In this document: one piece after another, positions 51,276-64,000 of the stretch
How the letters are laid out: each line of letters starts with the position of its first letter
Position numbering within the stretch: the first letter of the stretch is position 1
Origin: Galbula dea
Lineage: Eukaryota; Chordata; Aves; Piciformes; Galbulidae
Length of the DNA: 64,000 bases
Direction of reading: 5' to 3'
Assembly: GCA_013399015.1 (NCBI GenBank)
Contig: VWZX01010817.1
Coordinates: 1,612,001 to 1,676,000 of the forward strand
Notes under the pieces: generated by a model
What the model was told of the DNA's origin: nothing
Seen by the model: only the letters and a program-made list of their open reading frames with translations
Databases searched by the model: none
Program-made: the position numbers and the translations under genes

Positions 51276-51373
51276 AGGAAAAAATTAGAGAGGGGGGAGG
51301 GGGAGGAAAAGAAATAGGTGAGGGGGAAAAGAAAAAAAACAGAAAAATCTGTGAGGAGAAAGAAAAGAAAAAT
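51276..51373. repeat. Polypurine tract
   Basis: Nearly 100 bases are almost only A and G on the plus strand, with G6 and G5 runs close together near 51290-51305 and another G5 run about 25 bases on. It is antisense to GRID1, so the transcript has a polypyrimidine tract here. Confidence 0.85.
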
Positions 51374-54190
51374 ACATCCCAAAGCAAAGTCTAAAGCAAC
51401 ATACACAACTGAGTTCTATTTTCTGTTGCTAATTAGACATTTCACAGAAAGAAGAGTAAATATGACCCACACCTTCACCAGCTTTTAGCATACACCTCTA
51501 TAGCTGAAGAATGCTAATTAGAAGGTGTAGTTGACGTTTTGCACAGTATATGGTTTGATAATATATGATTTGATAATAACCCAAACTGAAATATAGTAAT
51601 AATAAATTCTAAAGCTTGTACTGCACTACTGTTGCCTGTTACTTAGGTCACAGCTGACCAGACAAAAACTACACTGAAGAAAACCTACATAAAAGTTTAA
51701 TGTTAATCAAGAGAAATATTGGAGATGAAGAAAATTATGAGGAAGAGTGGGAAAAGAGGAAGTATATACCTGAACTTCTCCTGGCTATATGGCTGTCGTA
51801 TTCTTGGGTAACTACTGTAATATATGTGACATTGCCTGTTGTTTTTAGCCTTAACCATTTCAATGTAATGCCTTGGGATTTCTTTTTAATCTTGTTCACA
51901 TTTTATAGGTAATGCTCATTATATTCAATTTCTGTTGCCTTTGTGTTTAATGCATATTCCACTGGACAATGCATGAAAGTAAAGTACTGTATATGGAACT
52001 CTTCCAAAAGCATTCAGTGAGAATTTACTTCTCAAAGCTCAAATGTCACATACTATTTATAAATGTGGTAACTGTTGACCATTTAACTATGTGGCACAGT
52101 GCTGCCACCGAATAATTGCACAGCTGTCAGAAACCAACATTTCCATAAAGACATAAATCCAATGTTAACTAAAGAAGATAACCTTTTAGAAATTCTGTAC
52201 TTAAAATTTTACCAAAGCCACATGCTGAGCTGTGTTTTAAGACTCAGTGAAATCTTTGAAAAGAACATATAAATTCTCATCACTTAGACAATGAATTCTT
52301 TTTGAAGATAACATGTTTGTACATCTATAACCTACTAAAAAGTCTCAGCTTTTTAGAGACAACTTTGCAATGCTTTGTTGAAAACTGTAATCCTGAAAGA
52401 GCCAAACTAAAATTCATCAGAAGAAGCCAGCATTTGGAGCTTGAGTTGGTTTCTTTTGGCTCACTTTGGTTCCCCTCCTGCCTCCCATTAAGAGAAGAAA
52501 TTGCCACTGAAATAATTTAGCAGTTTAAGTTTTCTGTTTGTTTGTAATACCTACATGGGGTTGAATGGACATAGGTCTGAAAGTTGAAAATGTCTTTTAG
52601 GCATGGATCCTCAGTAAATAAACCTTTTTCCAGCACTGATGATTGCTTTCTATTCTCATCATGAGCAGCTGTTCAACCATCAGAGTATAATACATATACC
52701 ACCAGTCTTATACACTGTGCTTTCTCAGCTCTACTCAAACAATAGCTTAAACTCCAACTTCAACTTGCACTGGAAGTTCAGTATAACTTTCTAGAGCTTG
52801 CACAGAGTTCTCCAGACTTTGATCTTTTTGTAGGTATGACAGCAGATGGTAATTATACCATTAAAGAAAGATGGAAACTTATTAGCTTTCTAACATGCAC
52901 ACCACACAAATCAATGAAAATACAACTTACATTCCTAATTTCCTCTTTTAAAGGAACTACATTTTTGACTTGACAGCATGATAGCTGAACCTCCTAGAAC
53001 CACATATCACAAACTCCAAACTGAAAGAACCAGCCATAAGATGAAGAGACCACTTTGATTTTCCTGAGCTTATGGCTTTAATACTGATTCATTGCCTCTG
53101 GCAAAAATTTGCCCACTATACTGAGAGGCTGCTATTTTACATAGGTTATGGGTTTTTAAACTCTATGAGCTTGGAAAGGTATATCTACATCAAAGGTCAC
53201 CCTGTCCATTATCTATCTTTTCATCAGTTTATATATGTGCAATCTCTTCTCTTAAATTCCATTAAACTCATGTCTGGTTTTAAAGGAAAGGAAATGACAC
53301 TAGTCTTGCCTCGGTCTCAGGAATAATCACTTTTAAACCAGTTCTTTTCTGCCTATAGCACTCTTATTTTAAATTGCAAAATAAGTACACAAATAACTCA
53401 AAATCCTTTAAGGTCTGAGGACCTTCTTGTCAGTCATAGTGCATTTTACATCCAAAAACAGTGCCACAGGCTGTGTGAGCACTAAAGAACACCTGAAAGA
53501 TCACCTTAGCCATCTGAAACTAGAAGACTTCCTGATCAGCTTTGCCACAAGGAAAGAATATTTGCTTTTCTCTATACTGCATGAGGATTTTTGGCTTCCA
53601 CGTACTTGCCAAGCGATAACTTTTAGGCTGCTTTAGGTGGAAAGCAAGCCTTGGGAAGCAGTAACAGTGGTAACAGAATGGCTAACTCTCCCTTTTTATG
53701 TTCACAGCCTTAATGACTTCATGCAAAGCTTTCCAGGCTAAACAAAGTAAGCAAAGGTAGCAGTCACTTAGCACAGTGTGTATATACACCACACAGCAAT
53801 GGGAAGCAGGCACTAAGACGTTTGCTTTTTGTTCACAGACTTTTCTTGCAAGTAGGTGTTCAAATATTCACCGTTTGGGTAAAAACCTATGATGTTTTTC
53901 ACCCACACTTTCTCAAAGCTTGCAGAGGTGCACTAGACTCCCCATGGTTATCTCCTTATTGCCAGTTTGTATAAGCTATATCTTTGGCAGCAAGAATGAT
54001 ATTAAAAATATATATTACAATAATGGGGCATGGGCAGATCTGACTGGAAAACATAGTTACTTTTCCTAAATGCTTATACATATTCAGAAGAGTATGGCAA
54101 AGTTATTAATTTAAAAATATGTATTCTATCCTTTGAAACAATTTCCACTCCATCCAAGAGTAAGTATGTTAAATTATAATTATTATAATG

Positions 54191-54253
54191 TAAATTATTA
54201 TTGGGAGATTCTGAATCCATCTCATAACAGTAGTGGCAGACCAAAATACACAA
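54191..54253. repeat. 63-bp dispersed repeat, copy 1
   Basis: It runs from TAAATTATTATTGGGAGATT to ACCAAAATACACAA. It matches 56782-56844 at 58 of 63 positions with no gaps. Flanks on both sides are unrelated. I do not recognise the family. Confidence 0.85.
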
Positions 54254-56781
54254 GCTTATACAGCGTTTACAAAGTTATAGACAAATGGCTTTTTAAGAAT
54301 GAACCTTTCCATACTGTCTGGAGCAACAGCTCACCTTCTGCTCCAGGGAAACCAACATTCATTACAGATTATGCCTTGATTCCCACCTTGAAACCAAATC
54401 ATTTTTAGCATTTCAACTACTGTAATTTACTTCCCATTGTTTCTGAAGTAGAATTTAGACAAAACAGAGACCTGTGTTAGAATTTCCATGTACCTGAGCT
54501 TCCATCCAAATCCAGAGTTTTAATTTTAAAATCTGAGCTTTTTCGACTTGTGATATACCATTCTTAGCACTGTGTTCTATCTTTCCATCCATGCAGGCAT
54601 GAAAGAGGGAAGGGAAACTTCCATCACATCTAATTAAAGTTGCCTAAACATCACTGACAAAAAAAATAAACTACATTATATGGTATATTGTTTATGCAGA
54701 ATAACTTATAAAGATGACTATGAGTCTATATTTTAAGCCTCTTATGACCAGCTGAGGGGGAAAAAACCCAGCAGTCTCCAAATACTATGGGAATTTAACA
54801 ACTGTGTTTGTGACAAACTAGGACTAGAAAACAAAAACTGTTTCATGGGTATCCCATAAAAATTGATTCAGATTTCAGACTAATACATGCAAGTATCCAA
54901 TAAATGTTAATTTCTACTTCTGTATTGTGTAATGAAATTCATCTTCCTTGATGAAAAATCTATGGGAGATGGAAACAGGAACCAAGTCTAGTAGTTGATG
55001 ATAGCTTATGAAATCTGCAGTGTGGTCAAATTTCAGAAAAAAAAAACCCCTACAAATGTTGCATAGAGCAAAGAGAAGCAAAAGAAAAGAAAGACTAGAT
55101 GAACTCTACAAGCACAAAGGAAGATAAAATCCAAGGGCTGAGACTGACAAGTAATGAGGACAACATACAGTAGATTAAAAAACATAAATGAAGGAGAGGT
55201 GAAAGGGGACAGGGTAGGGAGGAAGTCACCACAAACCAGATGAAGGAAAAATAAAATTGAGAAGACTGGAAAGTCACACAATCCCAGGAACTGCTAAATT
55301 GCACGAGAAACAAATTAACTGGCCTGTTGTCAAAGAGCACAGAAGGAAGAGGTCAGTAAGCTACAACAAGAAACATGGCTCTGAGGCAGAAAAGAAATAA
55401 GAAAGAAAGAAAAAATAATAATCTTTCATCACTTAGGTCAGGCGTCATTGTGAAGTTACTGCTGGATAAAATAATATACATAGGTGAGAGAGGTATAGTG
55501 CACATAAAGTATGATGCAACTAATGAACAGGAACAGACAGAAAAAAGACTTTTGGTAAATAGGAACAGTTAGTACACATAACCACCAAAAAGTACTCTTC
55601 TTAAAATGAACTTTGCTTAGGCAATTCTTTCAGATAAAACTTTCAGTGCTGGTCTTGAGAGACTAAGTCTGAAACTACTAGAAGAAAATTAAATATTAAA
55701 GAGCACATAGTGCTCATTGTCTCTAAAACTACTTTTAATTCGTGAGACTACAAAATATGGTAATGAGGATATACTAACAGCCATGTCCAAACAGGGAGGA
55801 CAGTGCAAGATGTAAAAACAGCAGCAATAGAAATAGGATATTACAGTCAGAAATGGAATGCTATCTTTTAGGAAGATAACAGACACCAAATAAATAATCA
55901 GGGACAATGTGGTAGAACAGACTAAATCTGTGTAATATAGAAGTATAACAAAGGAAAGAAAGACTTCCTGGGATATTGGCCCTACAATCAAAGCTGAATA
56001 CAGAAGAATAACACCCATTAGAAAGCTCTGCAGGGGTGGTGTGTAGTAGTTGGGTAGTGTAACCATGAATTAAAAAAGCTAAGTACTGACAAGGTTCCTA
56101 GCTTCATAAGAAAGGACCTCAAGGTAATATCAAATTTTCTCTGTCACCCTTAGATTTTAAACTTTTCAGTTATCCTATTTTTCAGCAGTTGCTCCTTTTG
56201 AACTTGAGCACTTTAGATGGTTATTTAACATTATCAGTAATGATCCTGATAAATACTACTAAAGGAATTAACTATGATAGAAAACTAGGAAGTATGATAA
56301 ATACAGAGGTATTTAGAGAGTATTTAAAAAGACTATGACTTCTGAAATAAGATGACATTATTGTAGTGAAATTCACTACTATGAAAAATAAGGTCATACA
56401 CTCAGAGAATATACCAAAAAAAATAGCTATTATTCAAAACTTTATCAATTTGAAAAACACCAGAGTCCTATTAGAGGTTTATTGTCTGTGGTCTAGCAAT
56501 TTGTGCACCCATGAGCAATTAGATCCTAATATATATTAGCTAAAATTTAATCAATAGAGTGAGAAAGTATGAATACCAAGTAGAGCTTAAGTTCAGATAG
56601 TTTAGTAGCAGAACCATAAGACAACATGTCTGATGTATTTCAGTTACTCTCTTAAGTACCCCAGAAGGATTTAAAAAAAAAAACCCAAAACAAACATCCC
56701 AAGTGCTGAACTCACATGCCCATGCTAGCACAAAGACATATGGATACAAGTGCAATGACAGATATATTCTGGCTGAGAATA

Positions 56782-56844
56782 TAAATTATTATTATGAGAT
56801 TCTGAACTCATCTCATAACAGTAGAGGCAGACCAAAATACACAA
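56782..56844. repeat. 63-bp dispersed repeat, copy 2
   Basis: Same orientation as copy 1 at 54191-54253, 2.6 kb away. The shared core includes CATCTCATAACAGTAG and GGCAGACCAAAATACACAA. Confidence 0.85.
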
Positions 56845-57044
56845 AGTTGAATTTTGAGAGTGCATAATCAGTTCATGAAAGTGACTATGGAATATATATT
56901 GATATATTATGGTATTCCCTGTTCTCATGGGACAGGAGCAAGTGAGCCAGGAGTTCATTTCTCATCTTGTACCTCCAAGACAGCACAGAAACCCAGCAGC
57001 AGCCTCCTGGGTTTTATCAGAAAGACAAAAAAAAATTCACTTTA

Positions 57045-57116
57045 TAGAGGGGGTTTGGACTAGATGATCTTTTTAGGTCCCTTCCAACACCTAACATTCT
57101 GTAAATCTGTGTGTGA
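57045..57116 (+). mobile_element. CR1 LINE 3' terminus
   Basis: The tail is GGTTTGGACTAGATGATC, AGGTCCCTTCCAACACCTAAC and a decayed ATTCTGTAAATCTGTG end. Only about 70 bp remain recognisable. Confidence 0.88.
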
Positions 57117-60100
57117 TTACAGACTTCAGCAGAGATGTAAGAGTTAATACCAAGTCCCTGTTTTTATTATGAACTCAGGCATTCAAGGCTTAATATCTCA
57201 GACATTCCAAATTACATCTCCTGGAACTTGGCAAGCATCTTGTCAGCTTCAATGCAATTTGTTTTTCCAAACCCAAATTGTTTTTAAAAGATTAAGGTGT
57301 TCTCATTTTTTAAAGCAATAAGTACAAAAGCAGCAATCCTTTACCATTGTGATAAGGGTTGTCTATTATAATCTTTATTATTTACTAAGCTTGACTGTCT
57401 AAGAAAAGGAACTAATTTTTCAAAGTCTGTTTAGGTAACTGAATTGGTATATTCTGAATTTAGGGCTCAGAAAAGACTGATTACTTCAGTCCTGAAGAAT
57501 TTAGATTAAAAAAAAAAGTATTCCATGGAAACCATATGACTCAAGAATTAATAATGTAATATAAGATAAATATTACCTACATTAAAGTCAAGGGGGACAA
57601 GATGTCATTCTTAGCTGTCTCTTAAATACTGCTTCAAATCCTCCAAAAATGATAGATTTAAAAGATTAAAAGCCAGTTAGGCCATATGATTTAGTAAAGT
57701 AACTCAGTTAAGAGGTCCTTACAAAAAAGTATCAAATACAAACAAATACACATCAAATATAAGCAAAGAATTCTTAGGCTCTAGTTTCTCAGTGAAAGTA
57801 GGTATGACACAGATCTGGGGAAGGGAGAAACCTACACAACTTCTACTCTGTGCAGTGTTCAAGTCAGGCTGGTACCAGTCCTAAACTGGTGAGTTTGAAG
57901 ATGATATAAAAAGTTTTCAACAGAACAGAGAAGAAAAAAGGTAATAATAATCATGTAGTCCTATCAGACATTTTTTTGCAGTTAGAAATTAAGTCAGAGA
58001 GATCAAGTGCACAATAAACAAGCATCACACACAACACATGACAGACGAAGGAGATCAAGTCACTCGTCCTTGTCCAAGGCCTTCAACAGTAATCCTTGTT
58101 TTAAAAATCTGGAACCTTTCTTGCCTTCAGTAGCATCAAAAGGGTTCATCACAGCAAAACATGTGCTGAACCTGCTGTTTTCTGCTGCAGAAGAGAGAAA
58201 AGACAACACACACTTGGAGAATAGTCCGTTAGTGTCCCAGAGGCCCTCACCAGAAACACATTCCTACCATTGTCCCATTTAGTATCTTCGCTTCAAGAGT
58301 ATCTTCATTTAAAGATGTGTACTCTTGGTTATGCACATAAATCTGTGCCTTTTGTGGTTTTCTCCATTACAGCATTCAAACTGAAAACAAAACCTTAACT
58401 TACAAGAATATCACTGCAAGTTTGCACTTGCAAATGACATCTTATTTGTCACGCCTGCAGCTACTCCTAAGCCTGTGGTTTGTTTGTTTTCAGACGAATG
58501 CCAGAAGGTGGCAGAAGTATTTTTCTTTCAGGAATCTGAAGCTCATAGCCAGGACCATCCAGCCACTCTCCAGAATCAGCCTGTCCTTCCCTGGGTAGAT
58601 ACACACGAATTTGTTTATGTGCACATTAGTGCTGATATACTCCCCCACATCTGTAAACCCACTTAGATGTCTAGGGACAGGCATATAAACAGAGAAAAAA
58701 ATGGAGGAAAGAAAATCTGGCCAGCAGTAACATCCGAAACAGCCAGCTCTAAGTGTAAGGGGTATTTTAAACAGTTTTATTCTCACCACATTGAATGGGG
58801 ACTCTTGGATTTATCACAAAATTCCTGGAAAAACATGAGGAAATTTTCTGAAGTTTGATGTACAAGAATAATTCTGTATTATATAGATGCATTAAATAGA
58901 TAACACATGTGCATATGCATAAAATGTTGTAAACATAAGACTGACACAGGTAAGCAAACCACCTGCAACTGTGCAGGGACCTGTACCATCTAGAACAGCA
59001 GAATTGTGTTAGTAGCTATGATAACAAGTGACAGTTGTTTGCATATGGTTTGGCCATTGATTTTTAAGTTTGGCTATATCTAAATAGGACATTTTGTCAA
59101 ATTATACATTTACCGAGAAATCAATAGAAAACACTAGGCCACACAGTTTGTTTCTCTTCTGCCTATATGTCATGTATTCCCTCCCTTCTGTGGCTTTGGG
59201 AATAAGAAAACAGAGGAGAGTGGTCCTACTGAAGCAGTTTGAACGTGTACATTTTTCTGTCATCATTTGATGGCCCCTGGGAGAAAGGTGCCTTGCCTAC
59301 CTAGGGCAAGACTTCTGGTACAAGTGGCAAGAAATCATTTCCCCTGCTAGATTTAGTATTGCCTTGCCTATAAGAGCACATTTCACCACTTCAGTTAGCT
59401 GTGTCAGATGAGGTACCACATGGCTGAGCTCTGTGCAAACTGCCTCTCACAGAAGCCTACATTCTATGCTCAAATATCACTTTCCCTAACTTCCCATTGT
59501 TCCTATTTCTTTTGATTAAGTCTATTCAGCAGTTCTCTAAAAATCTGTGTCTTGGCTGTCTCTCTGTCAGATGACTTCTTCCTGCCCCTTTCAACAAGCA
59601 CAAGACATTATTCACCTATCTGTACTGCACAGCTGAAACAGAAAAACTACCATTCAAGTGAGAAGACTGCAGCACACTCCTTTTCTATTATTTTGCTTTC
59701 CTTTCACTACTCTGTAGCTCCCTATTTCAGAGAATGATTTGTTTCCCAAATTAATTACAAATATTCAACTAGTCTTCATTTTGAACCTCTCACCAGCTAC
59801 TTTCTCCAAACCTGGAGAGAGACAGAGCTGTTTGCCCCTTCTGTAGATAAATGTCTACAGACGTAGAACTCTTTCTCTCTCTCTCTTTACCACCTTTTTT
59901 TGATGCACCTGCATGGCTTAGATTTTGCACAGAGACAAAAAGAAAGTCTGCCTTCCCAAAAAGACTGAATAGGTTACAGCAGCTGTGCAAAACATCATTG
60001 CTTACCTGCTCTTTTTCAAATGAAAGACAGAACCTAGTATTTTGAACTACTTGTCTCTCCCGTTTTCTGGGTGTTGACTAAATAAGTACTATTAGACTTA

Positions 60101-63100
60101 AGTTATATTCAAAAATGCTTTAATTTCCAACCCAAGCTTTTTGTTTTTACCCAGTTTTGGTTACTCCAACACCTTTTCTCCTCACACTTGAGTCTTCCTG
60201 CTCAGAGTGCTCTGCCTCTATACTTGATATGGAGCCAATGACAGGGTTCATCAGCTCTCACCCTGTTCTTCAGGGATGTGACCTTGCACTACCTGAAACT
60301 GTTCTGTGAGAAACTAACATGCAAAACAAGTCTTGACCAGCTGTCAAAAGCCAGAAAAACACTATTTTCTACCTCATCAGCCCATCTACTTACAAAATGT
60401 GAGGACATTTTTTCTTGATGTCAATGTACAGGAGTAAATAGCCACTACAATTCTCAATTAGGAGAACTACAGCTACATATTCTTATTTGTGTAAAAAAAG
60501 TGCATATATGCATAGGAACTCTTCCAAATACCCTCTACCACAGGGTAAAGCTGCCATCCAAGTGCTATAAATTCATCAGAAAAATCATACCTGCTCAAAA
60601 AGCCAAAATAATAACAAAAAACAACCAAAACTACTATCTGGCATTCTTACATTGTTCTCATTTGAAATTCCACTACTAGAATCCGTAATGGTTTAAGAGC
60701 AACTGAAACCCATAATCTCAGGGTGTATTTTAATTAGTTTTATTACTGTAATTTAAAACCAACTGTTACTTTTTAGCTGTTATTATTCTTTGCTGATACT
60801 ACTGAGTATTAGTAATTTACCAAACTTGAACTTTCTCTTTCATTTAATGACTGATCATTAATCGCTTGATATACTGATTGCTTTTCAATTCCTGTTCTTC
60901 AATTCCATGCCTGTGCAGCTTGGGAAACCAGTATATACAGTCCTAAGCTTTGCTATTCCATCCTATTGCCAGGGAAGGCTCAAAACCTGTCTCAGATCAA
61001 TAATTGTAGTAATAGCTAAAATAAACTGAGATGTCTTCTTTTATCACTCTTTGAACTACTACCACAGAAAATGCAGAGCCTTGGAAAAAAAGAGCTAGAA
61101 ACATCTGGCTGATGCAAACATCAAAGAGCCTTCAATGTTTTAAGTAAAGTGAGAGCAACTCAAAAATGGGTACAAATTTTCCATACATATGTTTTTTAAG
61201 TAAGTAGGAATTAAATGAATAACTAATTGGGCTCATACAAATCTCCCTTTTTAATTATATACGAAAGTGATTGCAGAATTATCCTTTATCTAAGTAATTA
61301 TGCCACCCTTAGTTAGTTACATGGTATATATCATATATGGTATGGGTAAGAGAAACAATGATATACTACTGATCAATCTTTACAACAAGTTTTTCTCATT
61401 AAGTAATCTAAGGGCAAGCATGGGTATGTGAGAAATTCAGAATGAAGCATCACCAATCCTTCCATCTGAATGTATCAAAGGTACATAGTTAATATCATAC
61501 AGGATTTTCAAAACAAGGCAAACCCTGTCAGTTTCTTCCCAACCTGAACCCTCTGACAGAACTGACACATTGCCACCACCAAAGAGCTTCCAGAAGACAC
61601 ATCACAGAAATATGCCTTCCCTTTTCTTCCCAGCTAGGTCTGTGACTGAAATTCTTTCTGCCACAAACATTTCCAAGCTGAGGAAGTAGACTTGGTATCA
61701 GGTACTGCCTTCAGTGCAGAAAGAGCAATAACTTCAGTTTTCACCCTTGTTTAGGCAGAGGGGCAGCAGTAGGAAGGGCTAAGAAGGCAGGAGCAGGTAT
61801 GCCCCCTTCATGCCACTTATGCCCTGTGAAAGGTTTCACAGATAATGCCAGAGGACTATCCACAACAATTCCAACAGCTCCAGGGGCCTGGCTATTTTTT
61901 TCTCCAGCTCCCTGCAGCTGCAATAGCCTACATGCAGGCTGTCTGTGTAGCTGCCAGTTTCTCTCCATGTAGTTGCCAGTTTGATCCTCAAAGAGTAGTT
62001 TTACAGCCCTCTCTGAAACATCTGCACTGAGGGTGCTTTTCAGGGCCTTTTATGCTACTTCATTCTTTGTATTCAGTATAAAAGGAGGTGGATCTTGGAT
62101 AGATGACTCCCCTCAGCTTTCTTTAGACTTCAGTGCTTTGATCAGAAATGCACTGAAATTAGTAGGACCTTCTTCAAGTCATTTGCAATAAGCATTGGGC
62201 CAGACTGAGAAGAAAGAATATGAAATAAACACCATTTATCTGTTTTCATCAAAAAATTTTCACTAGACCTTAGCATTTTTTTTCCTCTGTGAGAAAACTC
62301 CTGTAACAGCTTTAATGAATATCCTGACAGAAGAAATAATCATTTGCATGAGAGGACAAATTAATAACTAAATAATAAACTTTCCATGCTCTGGAGTCAT
62401 TTCTTCACAACTTAGTCCTATATGCATAATGTATGACTGCTGAGTGGATGACTTTGTATAACCACAAGTGACCTGAAATAACAACAACATAGCACAGAAA
62501 ACTGAATCTCAACTGTCTTGTCACTGCCTCCCATGGGGACTAGAATCCATTGTTCCACACTGTAAAATATTGTTCATGTAGATAATAATTTTATCTTGTC
62601 TAACTTTAAAGTTCACATTCACAGGGGTTTTTGATTAATGAAATGGCTTTGACAGCCACAAGCTTCTTCCTAATATTAGAGAGAAAGCCAGTGGGTGTCA
62701 ATTTACGATTATTCAAACTAGTAATCTGCTGCATCTCTGACTGCTATTATTCCTTTGCCTGTGACCCAACCACTTAATGAAGTGAAATTAATTTACAGTA
62801 ATAGGAAATTCTCAGAACTACATGAAAGCACAAGCTTTAATATGGGAGGAACAAATGGCTTTTTCATGCAAGGCTGACCACAAGCATTGTAAAGAAATTT
62901 GAAAGGACTTCATACCTTTTTAAGTAGTTATAGTATGAGCCAAAACAATATACTGCAGTAAATATGATAAATCATCAAACATCTCTTTGAAACAAAAAGC
63001 ACTAACATAATTTTCTCCTTTACTCACACGGCAGAATTTTCTTATTTGCATATAAATGTATGACACATATGTTTTGTAAAGGTAAAACCAAGATCTCATC

Positions 63101-63479
63101 CTTCAAATACCTTTTAACACTTCTACCATGATACTCATGACAAACTGTCAACAGAAAACCAGTAACAGGGAGAATGACATTTATTTTGCTTACTCATCCT
63201 TTGCAAATGTATGCATCAGTGCACAGTAAAATAGAAATAAATATGGTTTTCTCTTAAAGGGTAAAATACATCTTTCTTCTTTCCCAAATATATTACTTAC
63301 AAAATTTTATAAAAGGTTGAAATTGAACTCAAATCTCCCATATTCTTGGAATTCCTTTCCTTTAGGAAAAATATCACTTTCCTCAATTTTACTTTAGCAT
63401 CCCTTCTCCACCTCTGCCTTAAAAAACCAAGAGGAAGATGAAGTAGAGAGGGAGAGATGTGCAAGAGCCACAACAGTTG

Positions 63480-63580
63480 GGAAAGGGTTGTTGTGGGGTT
63501 TTTTTGTTGTGTTTTGGTTTTTGGTTTTGTTTTGTTTGGGTGGGTCTTTTTTGGTCTTTTGGTTTTGTTTTTTTTTTAAA
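63480..63580. repeat. T/G-rich low-complexity tract
   Basis: The plus strand is almost pure T and G (GTTTTGGTTTTTGGTTTTG and similar), ending in a T run. It is the reverse-complement counterpart in composition to the A/C tract at 21926-22033. Confidence 0.85.
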
Positions 63581-64000
63581 AGAGAAAATTCTTTATTTGA
63601 AGCATTAAACATATCTACTTATTTTCTAGCTAACTAATACTGGGTTTATTCTTTCTTGTACATTTGCATGTATAATTTGCAAAGCTTTCTTAGATTCCTT
63701 GGGGAAAAAAGGGTTTCCAATGCAGCAGTTAATACAATGATCCGTCAGTATGTCTAGGTGCTGTAGAAGGGCAAAAGCCACCACACAAGTGTTCATATAT
63801 TCACATACTCTCACTACACATATATAATGGCGATATTCAAACAAGTAGTTGAGAGTATCTTTTGACATTTCCCATTACCTTCTTCCCAAAACCAGACTAA
63901 GTGAATCTAAGATACCTGGTACATTGTCACACGCTCTAGCTCTTTCTCTCTGTTTTGCTTTTCCCCCCTTCCAGACAGAGGCTAGGAGAACAGGATAAAG

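Larger units (their letters stand above)
44485..64000 (-). other. GRID1: GRID1 intron, 5' side of the window (incomplete)
   Basis: At least 19.5 kb of intron lies upstream of the 54-nt exon. I looked on the minus strand for the preceding GluD1 exon (ending in a motif like SPQGAHSFINE in mammals) and did not see it, so it is probably beyond base 64000. Contents I can name are a CR1 3' end near 57045, a 63-bp sequence present twice (54191 and 56782), a purine-rich tract near 51276, a T/G-rich tract near 63480, and short homopolymers. The rest is unremarkable AT-rich sequence. Open frames of up to 126 codons here show no family resemblance. Confidence 0.85.

Noticed and set aside
51290..51335. 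Canonical four-run G-quadruplex
   Set aside because: Only two G runs are close together; the next G5 run is about 25 bases away, beyond the usual loop length.
55689..56066. 125-codon open frame on the minus strand rich in hydrophobic residues
   Set aside because: The hydrophobic, F/Y/I/L-rich product follows from A-rich sequence on the opposite strand. No domain, splice or conservation evidence is visible.
61741..62030. GC-richer patch with 75- and 61-codon frames on opposite strands
   Set aside because: The frames show no domain or splice evidence and the composition shift is mild.
1..64000. CRISPR arrays, bacterial operons, phage or plasmid features, tRNA or rRNA genes
   Set aside because: No regularly spaced repeats, bacterial gene organisation or recognisable structured RNA genes were seen; the window is vertebrate intron.

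Overview
This window is vertebrate nuclear DNA, almost certainly avian. It is AT-rich and intronic in character. It carries several CR1 LINE 3' ends with the terminal ATTCTATG-type octamer repeat, and LTRs that begin TGTCCTGG or a close variant, as is common in songbird genomes. There is no sign of bacterial, plasmid or phage organisation. I did not assign a species.

The only protein-coding gene I can support is GRID1, the glutamate receptor delta-1 subunit (GluD1), on the minus strand. Four consecutive internal exons are visible, in transcript order 44484-44431, 30595-30422, 20050-19889 and 18572-18453. All are bounded by AG and GT, all are phase 0, and together they encode 170 residues. They correspond to the distal half of the extracellular amino-terminal domain, about residues 243-411 of the mammalian protein, just before the ligand-binding domain. 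Neither the signal peptide nor the channel exons are in the window. Upstream exons lie beyond base 64000 and downstream exons before base 1.

Everything else is intron: at least 18.5 kb downstream of the last visible exon, 1.3 kb, 10.4 kb, 13.8 kb, and at least 19.5 kb upstream. The introns hold CR1 fragments in both orientations, including two nearly identical inverted copies 8 kb apart. They also hold a 697-bp solo LTR with a 5-bp target duplication, a shorter relative of that LTR, and a third reversed fragment. A MIR-type SINE relic, older CR1 relics, short tandem duplications and low-complexity tracts complete the repeat content. Some non-repeat stretches could be conserved regulatory DNA, but that cannot be judged from one sequence.

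I found no novel system. The most useful results are the exact exon boundaries and the repeat structures, some of which have features that merit checking. All other open reading frames appear to be chance frames in intron or repeat sequence.
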